64,000 bases of DNA from Auanema rhodensis (GCA_964057225.1 OZ059895.1:5394001-5458000); one strand, 5' to 3'. Counted from the stretch's first letter, positions 1 through 13,148 are shown. The notes: generated by a model from the letters alone, not told the origin. Numbers and translations are program-made.

Positions 1-619
1 TATTCAAGAAGACTATAACGAGGGACTATGATTTGATGAAAATCAACTTCCAAGAATTTGCTGTTCAAATTAAGGCTTATTTAGTTCATTAAGCAGTTGA
101 AATTTGTTGTAGAAAACTAGAAACATGTATTATGTGCAGAAAATAGGGAAAGAGCGCCATCATCACGCTTAATAACTCTCGTAACAAAGATGAAACTTAA
201 TGTTTCGTATTTACGGCTGTTAGAGTTGGACAAAATGAGAGAAATGAATAGAAAAGCCTCTTTATATGTAACTTTGGAAAGTTTCTAGTTCTGCAGCATA
301 CTTTTATGTATTGTCTCTCACTAATGAATCAAGCTAACATGAAACGACATTTTACTTGGGCTGGAATAGTTTCTCAACTAAATGGGAGCAAAACTAAACT
401 TGAATAAAAATTATGTGAATAAGTTGCTCTTCAATGACACACAAGTTTAGGTTATTGCAAACAATTCACAGAATTAAACATTGATTTTCCCTTTAACACT
501 AATAATATTTATAAACAATCAACACAAACACTCAAAAAGATTTTTATTGCTTTTAAAAATATCGATTTTATAAAATATATCAGTATTTCATAACAATAAA
601 ATATATAACTGCTTTATAG
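1..619 (+). other. Intron of the CELF gene
   Basis: AT-rich sequence with no long open frame, ending in a tttatag acceptor directly before the first visible CELF exon. I see no other feature in it. Confidence 0.7.
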
Positions 620-3600
620 GTTACCGTATTACGTGGAGCTGATGGTGGATCAAAGGGATGTGCTTTCGTTAAATATCGCAATGCAATGGATGCACAAATG
701 GCTATAACAGCTCTACATGGAAGTCAAACAATGCCTGGAGCAAGTAGTAGCTTAGTTGTTAAATATGCAGATACTGAAAAAGAAAGACAGGTTTGTTAAT
801 TACTTTTCTTTCGAAATATTTAAATATGGTCCTAATAAGAAAAATATTTGCTTGATGATTTCATTATTTGGCGCGTATCATCATCATTCTAACTATTTGT
901 CGAATAGCGTGCGGTTCTATTCTTATATGACTTCCAGCTTTCACTAAGTTTTCTCATTATTTGTATCCATTTCAGGTCCGACGAATGCAACAGATGGCAG
1001 CTCAAATGGGTTTGCTAAATCCTGTCCTTGTTAATCAAGTAGGGGCTCAATTTAATGCTTATCAGCAGGTATTTCATTTTTTGCACATTATAATTTGCTA
1101 TTTTTGGCAATAAGAGAAGATTTCGGAAGCATATAAATTCGTTGTTTGCAAGATATATTATCATGAATAGTAGAAAACACTTTGAAATTCTTAGAACATT
1201 AGCTTATTTATGAGTTGTAAATATTGTTTAATATATAAGATTAACAATAATTTAATTTTCTATTTGGCTACGAAACATTTTTGATATGCTCCGACGTATA
1301 AACAGTAAAATATTTTTTTACAGGTTTTGCAGCAACAAGCAATGGTAAATGCTGCTGCGGCCGCCCAATCTTCATTCCTACCTTTGGTTCCCAATGCTGC
1401 TGTATGTTTTTCGATTGCTTTTCCCATTACTGAAAATTATTTATTTTCATTTGGGAAATCAGTTGTATATTTTATTTTTCAGATGCAACTACAGCTACAA
1501 AGCGCTGCTGCCGCTTCGAATCCACTCTTAGCACAGCAGGCTGCCGCCGTAAGCCAGTTATCAGCCTTATCAGCAGCTAACGGCAATCCTTACCAAACTG
1601 CTGCCTTGCAAGCGCTGGCTGCGCAACAGCAACCTCCTCAACATGATTTTAGTTATTCTCGTAAGTTATAATGTATTGATGAACAGATGTTATATATGTT
1701 GTTTAGCAACTTCAAGCACTGATGGAACTACCTTAGCTCTCCCTGGATACAATATATTAACAATAGACAACCATAACAGTAAGTCTTGTATTCAAACGTT
1801 TATCTAATGTTCTCTCTTTTCTCATATATCTCTCATTCCTACTTGTTTTAATGTTAAAAATTCTCATCAATCTGCTCAGAACATGATTTCATAGGAATAT
1901 TTCATGAAATTTTTTTTTCACTTTCCGATTCCCCGTTTTTTGCCTCACACTGCTTACGTTTAATACTGTTGTTTCCACTGGTGTATATTTCCATTGACAG
2001 TGTATTCGTGAGATGATTGCGATTTACTTATTTGTTAGCATAAGTAGTCAATTTCAGCATGTTTACTGAACAAAGTAAATTTTTATATTTGACTCCCTCC
2101 CATTTCTAGATGTCTACTTTCTTCTTTTTTTTCTAACAATCTCCAGCTTTTTTTTGGTAAATATATCTGTCTTTAGTTTTGAATGTTCTAGCTTTTACTG
2201 TGAGATACAGCCTCAATTTTGCTATCTGCACTTTCTCTTACTATTATATAATCACACCTTTTGGCCGTTTGTCTGTCTGATTGAAAATCGTGTTGTCGTC
2301 TGTTTGATTATCGTGGTGTTTAGATGCTGCAGCTCTTCAACAGTTAGTCCAGCTCCAACAACAAGCAACTTCAATGCCGTTGGTGCAGCCGAAAGAGGGT
2401 TAGTTCACTTCTTCATCTACTTCCCTTCTCTAACATCTTTCTAAAATGCTATTTAAAGTACCCCAATAATAGGATATATTAAAATTTGTTATATTTTGTC
2501 ATATTTTGTTGTTTTGTGGCTGTTAATTGAGATAGTCTTTGTGGCTTACAGTCAGTTTTTGAGCATTCACTCACTACCATGTCTAGCTGAACAAGCTTTT
2601 AGAACTAATTAAGAGGTTAGAAGGTTTTGACTGGCTTTCAATCGTGTTATTTTACCCATTTTTTTGTCTAACTTACATTCCTTGTTCAGTATTGACAAAG
2701 AAAAGCCATTCATTCTTTTTTTTCGTGGTGATTGGTACTTTTCGAGTTTTGTGATGCCGTAAGAAAACAACGAAAATTGGTTTCTAACTTTGTAAAACCC
2801 AAAAAAATATCTATAGTATAGTTATAGTCAGTCAGTCATTTGTTAATTGTACAGTATTCGATATTAGCCCGCGAGCCTGAATCCTATCCTTTCCTTTACG
2901 TAAAAGTACTTTCGATTAAGATATCATTATAGCCAGAGATTTGTTGAAAAAACATTTGAACCTTCGTTCTCTATTTCTTCTGAATGAAAAAGAAGACTGT
3001 AAAATTATATTCAAAACAAACAGTTTTCTTATGAAGAGATATTTTTTTTGATTAAAATAACTGGCCATAATGAATTTCGTTCATCTATATATCATGCTCA
3101 ACGTTTTTATTTATGCCACTTAGTAGGGTGTTAGTTATGTGCTTATTCTGTTGTGGTGTTCAGTGCTGGGTCCGGACGGCTGTAACCTGTTCATCTACCA
3201 TCTTCCGCAAGAATTCGGCGACGCCGAATTGGTTCAAATGTTTTCTCCCTTCGGGAACGTTATCTCAGCGAAGGTCTTCGTGGATCGAGCAACAAATCAG
3301 AGCAAGTGTTTCGGTGGGTGCTGTCGCCAATTTGTGTTTGTAAACTTTTTCTCATTTTGTTACGAAATAATCGATATAATCTTGAGTTACAAGTCATGTC
3401 GCACAGTAATTTTATGAATTGTGATTTTGGATGAGTCGCTGCAGCACGTCAAAGACTTTTTGGATAATTTCCGTTTTTCTTTGATTTGTGGCGATTCGTA
3501 AGTGAGTGTAGAGCTTAAAGAAAGCTTATCCCTATCGTTAAAATTCAATATAGCGCTTATTAGTAAAAACAAATTATATTTCTCTCTCCCTCCTTCACTC

Positions 3601-3903
3601 TTTGTGCTTTGTGGTAGTGTTCTCAATATAGTTCAATGAATTTCTTGATATATGAATGATAAATAGTCATAACCAAAGCCGGAGTTGAAGCAGAGGGAGA
3701 CTAAACGTCGTCTGACTGTTGCATAGTCTACAGCTGGCGCTCCTGTTATTGCAAATGGTGCACGCTTGTGTTTTCCAGGTTTCGTGTCCTACGACTCTGC
3801 AGCCGCTTCCCAAGCAGCAATCAACGCCATGAACGGATTTCAAATAGGAATGAAGCGTTTGAAAGTTCAATTGAAGCGTCCTCGCCAGGAGAGGCCATAC
3901 TAA
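620..3903 (+). CDS. etr-1: CELF/Bruno-family RNA-binding protein (3' part of gene)
   Basis: CUG-BP/ELAV-like (CELF) proteins bind GU-rich RNA through three RRMs and control splicing, translation and mRNA decay. Visible exons, with GT/AG borders and continuous frame: 620-790, 976-1068, 1324-1401, 1483-1660, 1707-1778, 2324-2398, 3164-3313, 3779-3903. The first encodes the second half of RRM2 ([17 protein letters not shown]). The next five encode the Ala/Gln-rich linker (runs such as [16 protein letters not shown]). The last two encode RRM3, with RNP2-like [10 protein letters not shown] and RNP1-like [10 protein letters not shown], and end in the CELF-typical LKVQLKRP followed by RQERPY and TAA. 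RRM1 and the start codon lie left of the window; bases 1-619 are intron. The symbol is that of the C. elegans CELF gene, assigned by family. A poly(A) signal follows at 4636. The family call is firm. Confidence 0.95.
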
Positions 3904-4635
3904 TTGCATGATTATGTACACAATTAGAAGAAACCTTTTGGTTTTGCATTTTCCATCTAATCATGTGTCGCCTTGTCAGATGCTATATATGTTCTAAAAA
4001 ATTTTCGTGAAATTTCCATTCCTGAGACAGATCTCCATTTTAATTTTTCATCTCATTTAATCTCATCAAAACTTTTGTTGCCGTCTTGCCTTCAGAATAT
4101 TTGACGTAATTTTTGTATCTTTAACACTTTGTTTCGTTACATTGTTTTCTGGTTGTCATGTGTTATTGTCGTAAGTTCTTTTCTTATAATATATTTCAGA
4201 GGATATATTTCGAAAGAAGCCCGCATACCCAATTCGACCACATTTCTAGCTTAACCAAACCACTGATATAAGATTTCACTTCTCCCGGTTTACATTCCAG
4301 TTTGATCCTTCTTGTACATTACATTCCCGAAAATATGAACTCTTGGGCTGTCAGCTAAGATTAGCTGTATTGATCTCACTTCATCTGCCTACATATATTG
4401 TAGGCATGATTTCTCATTAATGTTATCCGCCAACATGACCCCTTGCATATTTTAATCAATTTAACTAGTCCCATTCTAGTCTTTTGTTGTTCACAATTTT
4501 TGTATAATTGATTCAAAATGGCTTCAGTGATCTCAAGTGTACAGTTTTTTTCATATATTTTATTTTATTATTTATTCGATATTTACTTTGTCTAAATATA
4601 TTATTTTGATCATTTATAGAACTTTTCCAAATATG

Positions 4636-4641
4636 AATAAA
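4636..4641 (+). terminator. Poly(A) signal of the CELF gene
   Basis: AATAAA about 730 nt after the CELF stop codon at 3901-3903. The stretch between, 3904-4635, is AT-rich with no open frame and reads as 3'UTR. Confidence 0.6.
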
Positions 4642-5042
4642 TGCTCAATACTTTTAACTTTACTTGTTATTTTTAAATAATAGAAAGGTAGCACACTCCG
4701 AGATACATAGTAGTTAAACAATATTTAAAAAAATGTTTGGCATTATTCCAGAAAAAAATCCATAATCGGGATTTATTCAGAACAATTCTATTTTTGGGTT
4801 ATTTTGAATGGATATTCAAAACGAAATTTAGCGCTCTTTTCGTGTTTATTTTTAGATATAATAATTAGTTCTCTAATGGAATATATACAATAATCACGAG
4901 TTAGAATATTTTACTTAGTAGATTTCGTCATCAATTATGTAAATTTCGCGTGTGAAAATCTTATTTTCTCATTTTAATTTTTGAGTGGGACTGTGCGGTC
5001 GGTCTTGAGGAGATTTTCTTTAACCAAAATATTTATTCCAAC

Positions 5043-5576
5043 ATGAGTTTAAATTTCACTCGGTTATGTAAGTTTTTTCTCAAGTCACAAGTATAGCTTC
5101 CATTCAGTTAATCGTCGTCGACATGCTGATGCAAATTTATCAGATTTAACAGAAATTAAAAAAAGAAAAGTTGTGTAAGGGGTTTTAAAAATACGTTGCT
5201 TGCCACAAATCCTTTTTTAGACAAGACACCCAAAGTTTTGAAAATTCTAATAATCCCGTGTTAAATGACAGCGGAATTGAGATTTCTCCCCAAAAGTTGA
5301 ATGTTCATGATGTAGAAATGGTTGGCTATTCTAATTTATTCTAAAGTCTTTTATTGTTATAGACTGATAATATACTAACATCGGCTGCCAATCCGTCTAC
5401 AGTTGAAGGCCAGTGTAATATGGTTACTTTCTATTGGTTTTGATATATCTTCTATAATATTTGTTTAGATCCAAGTTTTCCCCCCTGTCCACCATCACAA
5501 CATTCTAGCTTATACTGAAGTTCCAAGTTATGGATATTGTAATGTTCGAGATTATAATTTCTACAATCAATACTAA
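5043..5576 (+). CDS. Small five-exon gene, unknown function (119 aa)
   Basis: No single frame is long here, but five short exons join cleanly: 5043-5067, 5108-5174, 5221-5320, 5363-5422, 5469-5576. All four introns are 40-46 nt with GT/AG ends, and the exon sum is 360 nt, exactly 119 codons plus stop TAA. The protein starts MSLNFTRLFNRRRHADANLS. It has a basic patch EIKKRKVV (possible nuclear localisation signal), a Ser/Asn-rich middle, and an aromatic tail ending YGYCNVRDYNFYNQY. I do not recognise the family and see no signal peptide or membrane segment. It lies 168 nt upstream of the RING gene on the same strand, which would fit an operon or shared transcription unit. It could still be a chance assembly: the exons are short and there is no homology support. 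Confidence 0.55.
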
Positions 5577-5744
5577 TTTGTACAACAGTTTTAATCAGTT
5601 TTACCCATAATTTTTAAACTACCTGTTCATAAACCTTTTTTCTTATTGCTACCCTTTTCTCTAAGTTCCGTGGGTTGACCATTTATTACCTTACGTTTAA
5701 ATTTATCGATTTATTTATTTTTTTATTAGATTTAGAAGCTTCCA

Positions 5745-7446
5745 ATGAGTTTAGAATGTAGTATTTGCTTTGAACCATTCGCTTTTACGGAAACTATTCC
5801 TTGTGTAAGTAGCTTTTGTTATATAACAAAATCAAGTTTATTGTCTTCAGATAACAAGCTGCTCACATGTGTATTGTGAAAGGTGCTGTACAGTGATGTT
5901 CATGAGCGGCGGTAAAAACTCTTGTCCATTCTGCAGGTGTGCTCTTGATATGTGGCTAGCCGGAACGACATTATTTTAGGGTTAAAGTTTCTGGATTTGA
6001 CTATGATCCCAAAACTTTGAAAGGTAATTTAACATCCACTTTTAAACTTTTTCATTATTTAGATGTGTACGAGAGCCAGTTGGAGATAGAAGGTAGTTCT
6101 CAAACTGATGCCTGCTGCTCGTCATGCGTTCAGAGCTTAAATTGGTAATTTTAGAAATTGCATTCAAAATAATTTTATTTTTCAGTTTTGCCAATGGATT
6201 CATCTGCGTTTCCTGTAATGTAGCTCATCTCGAGGAATGTGTAAGAGATGTCAGGTCGATAAAAAAAGTTTGTGATTGAATATTAATATAAAAATAGTAG
6301 TGTTAAGATTTTATTATGCCATGATTGCTTAGGTGTCAATCATTCCAGCTGCCTTGTGGAATCCAGCGTCCCATTCTTCTGTATGAAAGTATATTATTAG
6401 TTTGAGCAGTTTATGCATTTCAGGTAGAAATAACGACTTAGTGTTTGGCAGAATTATTATTGCTTCTATTCCAGAATCTCATCGCTGTTTACATGTATGT
6501 TTGTGATTTTTTTCTAAAGAATATTTTAGTGGTTTAGGGGATTGTAACTATAATTTTGTTACTGTGCCTCCTGAGCAAGTCAGATATGAACTTTAGTTCA
6601 AAATCTCTTCTTTTTACATTGAAAATTTTTTGGGTGAGTTAGTAATGTGTATGCAGTAATACATTTTTGTTTACAGAAGAGGTTTGTGGACGTCTCGGAT
6701 AAATCATCTTTATCGTTTTATTTTTACAATGAATTTCAAGTACTGCTGTCAAGAGTGCTAGGAATCCTAAAAGTAATTTTCATTTTATTTTGTGCATTAA
6801 TGCTTAGCTTCAGTTTGACATTGAGTCACTTAAAGAATTTGTCAATTATTTATACAGCATGTTAAAGGCTTTTGAAAGCCAAAATATAGATGACGGGTTC
6901 ATGGGCACGATTTACAGGCATTTGTTTTCGTCGGTAGTTATTCATTTTTGCATATCATATCTCGAACTTTAGGTTCTCGAAAAAACTTTTTTAAAGGTTC
7001 AAGTGCTTGATGAAATCAGATTTTCCCACGGAAGGCTACTTATTGTTAGTTGTATACCTATAATGTTTATTTGAAAAATAATTTAAGATCCGGAAGCTGA
7101 TTCAGCTTTTTTCACCATTTAAAGCTGACGCTCATGCCAAGCAAGGGCTCTGCAAGGTGTTAAAAGCGGAAGTATGATTCCTCTATATTTTCGTTAATGT
7201 AAATCTCATTTTAAGATTCAACTGTTACAGTTTTATCTGCGTGAACACCACGGTTCCAGTGAGGCGATGCAATACGAAAATTTTATTCGAAGACAGATTA
7301 TCGTAGGCTAATTTCTATGAAATTTTGGAATGTTTTATTTGCAGGAGTATTGCATGAATGAGAATCCCAATGTAGCCACTTCGAACTCAAGGGAGTTAAA
7401 GAGATTGTGTGATGGCATTTTTGAAGTGTTAAATGTAAAAATTTGA
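5745..7446 (+). CDS. RING-finger / B-box-like protein, 383 aa, 14 exons
   Basis: The N-terminus is a C3HC4-type RING: CSIC at residues 5-8, then CSHVYCERCC, then CPFCR, spread over exons 1-3. A second Cys/His region follows (CCSSCVQSLNC, CVSCNVAHLEEC, LLCHDCLGVNHSSC) that looks like paired B-box zinc sites. The rest is predicted mostly helical. Exons: 5745-5804, 5851-5936, 5980-6023, 6063-6144, 6186-6254, 6298-6380, 6424-6494, 6538-6633, 6677-6772, 6814-6933, 6973-7044, 7088-7171, 7216-7302, 7345-7446. They sum to 1152 nt with phases agreeing at every junction, and all introns are about 40-46 nt. The layout resembles TRIM-type E3 ubiquitin ligases, so ligase activity is likely by family. I do not recognise a specific orthologue. 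The ATG lies just after an attag acceptor, consistent with leader trans-splicing. Confidence 0.8.
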
Positions 7447-7740
7447 TGTAGAATTGTTTACTTTAACGGTGCTGCTTCACAATAATTTTTAAAAATCTAT
7501 TTTTATATTGTACAATGAAATATTTTATCAATAAGTGCTTCTTATTTAAAATATAATTTTTCTGGTTTAGAATGGTCAAATTATGTAGTTGACAGGGCAC
7601 TGTCAGTGACTTGACTATCAGAAGGGGACCGTGGTCTATATGACCACGCCTCTACGAAGGCGGCGAGCGGCACTTTGGCCCCTCCCCCTACATATTCTGA
7701 CGCTGATTGTTGTTCCCGTTGGCACTTCAGACAGCCGATC

Positions 7741-10700
7741 ATGCACGGTAAACTCACTATTCTGTTCCTTCTGGCCGTTCCAGCTTTGGTAGTCTTAGCA
7801 CAAGACCAACCGGTGTGCTCTTTCAATCAACTCTTTAATGGACAAATTTGTACCTGTGCTCCTGGGTGAGTTATAGCTACATGTTTATTGCGTTTTATAC
7901 AATTATTATAAATTTTCAACTTAACGTTTCGATGTTTCGTAATGTTTGTGATTTTGACTTCGGTGTGATAGTTATGTTTATCTTAAGCGTTAAACAGAAC
8001 TACCTGTAAACGCCTTACGGTCAATATACGCCATTTCCCCCGTCAAGGACATTTTCTTTATAAGGAATACAAGAGGAAGGATGGGAGAGAGAAAGAAATA
8101 TTCGTTTTGATGGCCGTTACTATACGTTTTTTTATAATTGAAACATTTATTTTAAAAGTAATATATAATTCTAAAAAATAATGTACAACACCAGTTTGGT
8201 ACGGGAAGGCGAATATTTTATTTATTAAAGCATCGGAAAACAAATACATTTACAACGCCGCACTATAGCTATTAACACTCATTAATCATTAATCATTAAC
8301 TATTATGATTTATATGATCTTTCCATTTTTTTGGTTACTTTATCATGTGAATGGTTCAGCTTTTGCTTTCATGCGTCTTCTTGTTGATCTCTGCGTCTAG
8401 ATGTGTTCGTTCAAACTTACATGACAGTGCTATATTTGCGATTGTAAACAGTTTTCTTGTGTGAATATTCAGAATCTCTATGATGTGAATCTATTTGAAG
8501 ATATAGGTTCTGGTTAGAAGGGTGTGATGAGAGTAAAAGAATAGAAAATCCTTGTTCGCTTCATACCAGAAAATCTAGCGAAGTGGATGAAACTAATCAT
8601 GCAGAGAGGAGCGGCGTGATACGTATTCTGAAACATATACGTTAGGAAATGAGGGGGACTGTTAGACTTCTGGAGAAACCCAGCTGAAACATCTTACGAA
8701 TATGTGCTGTCTCAGACATTGAATTCATTGTCTTATACCGAGGGACAACCATCGTTCTGATCGAGAAAAACTAGTTTATATTCGTGGTAGTTATCGAATT
8801 CATTTTGATGATTTTGTATGATTTTCAAAGCTACACGTTTAGAAGAAGACATTGTGTCCTCATGACCTTATAGCGAAGCACTCATTAGTGATGTTGCTCC
8901 ATAGTTCCAACTTATTTATTTTCATCTTCATTAGCATTCTTGTTTAATAGTTTTTCGAAACACCCTCTCTTTACGATGCCATATGAAACATAGATTTATC
9001 TACAATAGAAAAAGCATGACGTGTTTTTAATTATGTAACGCTTTTTGAAAAATAATTTCGAGAAAAAAAATGTCTTGAAAACCAGAAAACCTGTTTTGGC
9101 TTTATTCAAGCGTGTTCAGTTGACGACCGTTCAGGATGAAAACGATCAGGGGCTGATAGGGCGACAAGGGGTTCACAAGGTACATTCTTCAGTACGAGTG
9201 TATGTGTCATAAACAAATGAAATTTGTTTTGAATGTAATACTAATATTAAGATGTAAAAGTAGTATAGGAAAACAAATACAGATTATCATTGATTAATTG
9301 AGCTCTATATTCCAGATACTTCTCCTCTGCCAATGACGAATCCAAAACTCGTTGCGAAGACGAATGTGAAGAGGTTTGTAGATGAGATTTAGATTCATAT
9401 AACCATTTCCTTCAATTGAAAATCTTGTTCACAGGTACTTTATTTCTTCTTGTAGGTGTATTCTACTTTCTTCACCTATGGTGAATGCGTAAGAAATATC
9501 TTTGGAAAATTGCCAGCTGACCAACAACCAGCATGTAACATGCGTTGCGGTGTAAGTATAAACTTTACTTTATAATTTGAAGCTCATAAACTTTTTCTGA
9601 ATCAACTGGTATTTTAGATGAGAATTCGACCATGGGCTTCCATTGGAATCTTCACTGTATTCGCTGCTGCTGTTGCTACCCTTGTACTCACTTTGCCCAT
9701 GTGTGTTGCTACTTGCTGCTCATGCTTACACGCCAAGAAGGTTAGTTACAGTTTTTTCTTATATATTTTCATTTTTTCCTCGTCATATTACTTGGCTTCG
9801 TTTGCACGATATCTAATCAAATTTACGTCCACTTGAACCATAGCAATCAATCTAACTGAACCTTTCGTTGAGTTGTCCCTGACGTGAAACATCGAATATT
9901 GCATACCATTCAGTACGATGGATGCGATGCCCTTCCCTACAGTCATTCAGAATCCAAGATGATCGATTATCTGCGACAAATTCATTCGTCTTTTCATATT
10001 GTGATTATTGCTTTAACGAAAAGTCTGTTAAATTCAGCTTTCCAATGTAGTTTTTTGCAGTGAAAAGGGTGAAGGACGATAGATTGCCAACCGCAAACAA
10101 TCCTTCAGCTCCTATGCTACCACTATCTAGCGAAGCTGGAAAATAACTGGTCTATGTACTGCGAATTCATAATGTCAAAGCAAGAGACATAGTAGTAGAG
10201 AGAAAGGAAACCGCGATGTTACTCTTAGGCACTAGTTTGCATCATCAACATCAACATCATCATCATCATCATCATCATCCCGCTACTTTATATTGCCAAC
10301 AACGTAGGGCCGGAAATCCTCTGCGAATTTGGCCGATTTCACAAAGCTGTGTGCCGATTTTTGAGTTTTCCAAATGATGCTTATTCACGAGATAATGGCA
10401 AATTATGAGAGAGGGCAGGTAGAGAGTGAGAGGACAATAGAAATGAGATAACTGTACATACGTCAAAATTTTGGGGTTTAGTCTGGTTTTGCTCGCCTCT
10501 CTCGATGATTTAAATGTCAGATTAATTGGATAGGTTGGAATAGTTGATAGGACACCCAATATACTTATCTGATTGTCTGTCAGAATTCGATAAATGACGG
10601 TCCTCTCTCTGTATCTCTCATTTCAACTTCTTATTATGGCATTCGAGAATTTATCAACAACGAATATTGGTCGATTCGATTCCTGAGAAAGACATCGTTC

Positions 10701-12309
10701 AAACCGTTTAGTTCATCGCTTTTTTCGTCGCTAATTTCTCTCACCTACTATCTTCATTCTCTCTCGTTCTTGTACTCGATCACTGACTGTCTTTTGAACC
10801 AAAATAAGACATAATCAGCAATTGAGCTGTCAACATCATATCACGAAATTCGAGAATCAGATGAAACGATAATGAGAGAGATTGTACACTACGGGAAATT
10901 TCATTTATGTGATAGAGTAAAGATTCAGCAAAAGCAACAACCTTACTAGAGAGATGCATCTTCCATACGAGGAAACTAGGCCAAGTAGTATGACCATCTA
11001 TCACAATATCACTTTGTTTATTCGTAGCCTCATTCTCAAATTTCTTCTTCCTTTCCTCTTATCATTGAAGTCTTCTTTTCTCTCATTCTTTCTCTCATTA
11101 CCCTCTGATCTTTCTAATATTCTGAAGAGAGAATAAGAGATGGCTCCGCTACGTTCAACATCGTCTTGGTTGTCAGAAGACAACGTATGATGGCGACGAC
11201 GACCTTAGAAATACCGAGTGAATGTTACAGTTCATCTTTATTGCAACCCAACTCCGACACTCCCTTTAAATTATGTTTACGATCTGGATCGATAACTATC
11301 CTCTGATTTGATCATCTCTTCCTATCTCTAATTCTCTAATTCTCTTATATTTTCCATATCTCTTTTCCTTAGTCTCTTTCCCTCGATATGTTTATGTCCT
11401 AGTTCATCATTCACTATAATCATCGTAACTCCAAATAATACGGCAAAACAACTACCATATCTAACAACCGCCTCTGGCAAATCGGTGTGCTACAGATAGT
11501 CGTTATGTCTCTGTGAAAGCTCCAAGATAATTTAGAAGAAGTACGAGAGTAAGTAAGCCTTAGGCACCAACGTTAACTTCATCTCGTCTATTTCTTTACT
11601 TGTTTTCATTGGTACTGATTACGATGACATAATTGTAGACGTCCCATTTAGTTTTCAGCAAACAGTAGGCTAATAAACAGTAAAATAATGGAAATTAGTT
11701 AGACTACTGCTTCTCCTTTTCTTATACTCGTCCTGCCTCTGTTGATAGTTGTTTGTAGTAACCGTTCGATGTCTGGCACTCGATGATAATGACAATTGAA
11801 TTAAAGGGAAACATGCTAACATAGAAATAGGGGAGAATTGAAGAGAATGGTAACTACCACAAAAAGAAGAAATTAGTGATAGTTTAAGACAAAAGGAACC
11901 GGAAGCTCCTTTAGCTGGTCATACTTGTCTCTTCTACCGTCTGCACTGTGTCCGAAATCAAGCGCTACGCTCTGTTGATGAAGATGATGACTGCAAAGTG
12001 ATGATGCTTTGCGATGGCAACTTTAAAGGGAACAAACATGTTCTTATATCTAGTTCAAAAACGTTGAAAGAAACAAGTGACTTCTTGAAACATTTGCCAC
12101 TTTTATTCCTCTTTAAAATCCTCCCTCTCTCTTTCTTTTTCTCTTACTAGTCTAAGAAATGCGATTTTCTAAAAAAAAAATTTCAGGCCAACAAGAATGC
12201 AAAGAGAGTTGCTATTGAAAACCAGGCTACTGCTGCTAGCAAGGACCAACAGGTAGCTACCATGAGCTACAATCCATACGCCTACTGGCCATACTACGGA
12301 AGAGCTTAG
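7741..12309 (+). CDS. Cysteine-rich type I membrane protein, unknown function (174 aa)
   Basis: Exons 7741-7865, 9316-9373, 9456-9551, 9618-9740 and 12187-12309 join in frame to 525 nt. The protein begins with a clear signal peptide (LTILFLLAVPALVVLA). A compact extracellular part follows with eight cysteines, including CTCAPGYFSS, loosely EGF-like, and RCEDECEE. One transmembrane segment follows (IGIFTVFAAAVATLVLTLPM), leading straight into CVATCCSCLHAKK, a likely palmitoylation cluster. The short tail ends NPYAYWPYYGRA. The ATG lies 11 nt after a cacttcag acceptor. Introns 1 (1.45 kb) and 4 (2.4 kb) are unusually long for this window and may hold regulatory sequence. The family is not recognised; a role as a surface receptor or scaffold is only inferred from topology. 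Confidence 0.8.
10239..10279. repeat. (CAT)n microsatellite in an intron
   Basis: Run of CAT/ATC triplets, interrupted twice by CAA, in the last intron of the cysteine-rich membrane protein gene. It reads through as poly-His or poly-Ile/Ser in open frames but is not exonic. Confidence 0.85.
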
Positions 12310-12500
12310 ACTCACCTTAGTAGCTCAATCAGCTTATTATGGATTTGTAGTCCGTACGCTAGTTCTCGGGTATCAGCCAATATGTTCAGCTGTAACAGCC
12401 TTTCCACTCCTCTCTAATCCTGCCAAAGCTCAGGCCAAAATCATGCCAAACGCATTTGTCCTTCCTTTTTTCTAATGTTTTTACAATTTTATTGTATTGT

Positions 12501-12518
12501 AATAAATTTAACAATAAA
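12501..12518 (+). terminator. Twin poly(A) signals of the cysteine-rich membrane protein gene
   Basis: AATAAA at 12501 and again at 12513, about 190 nt after the stop codon. The remainder to 13148 is AT-rich and without a gene; it separates this gene from the convergent RPC3 gene. Confidence 0.6.
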
Positions 12519-13148
12519 GTTTGCTAATATCGATAACGTGTTTGACAAAACAAGCAGAAAAAACAAATAAACAACAACCTATGATAGTCGTCAGCATTAC
12601 TCCGTTTTTATCGTTTCCGTATATTACGTTATAACTCTGAAGGTCAATTTGGTATCCATGAATAGAACTTTTTATATCTTTCAAAGTCATCCTCTTGTAC
12701 ACGAACAAGTTTCTATATAGAGCGTAAAAGCAACGCCTTTTAATATAGTCCTGGAACAGCTGGGATGTAATAATTCTTGATATAGAGGAGAAAAAAATAT
12801 TTTTACATGATTATAGTTTTATGATTTCACCACTTTGTTACTTAAAAGGCAACAAAAACTTCTAACTCTATGTGTGATTCTATTATACGGCTTTTTAAAT
12901 TGATTGCCCAATGTGCCGTCTCAAATTTCTAAATGCCCTCCAAATGTCAGGTTTTCAAATATTTGTATTGTATTAGTGCGTTAAAAAAGAGGAGAAAATA
13001 AACTCAAGTACTTTATTAGAATGAAATGTTAAAACAAAAATGAAGACATAACAATAACAATTCAAAAGAATTTCAACTATCAACAACATTAACCAGCTTG
13101 TTCCTAAATATGGTTGTTTAGGGCCGTAAACAAAACTACTAATCAACA

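Noticed and set aside
10239-10279. CAT repeat as coding poly-His
   Set aside because: Lies in the middle of a 2.4-kb intron with no flanking exon signals.
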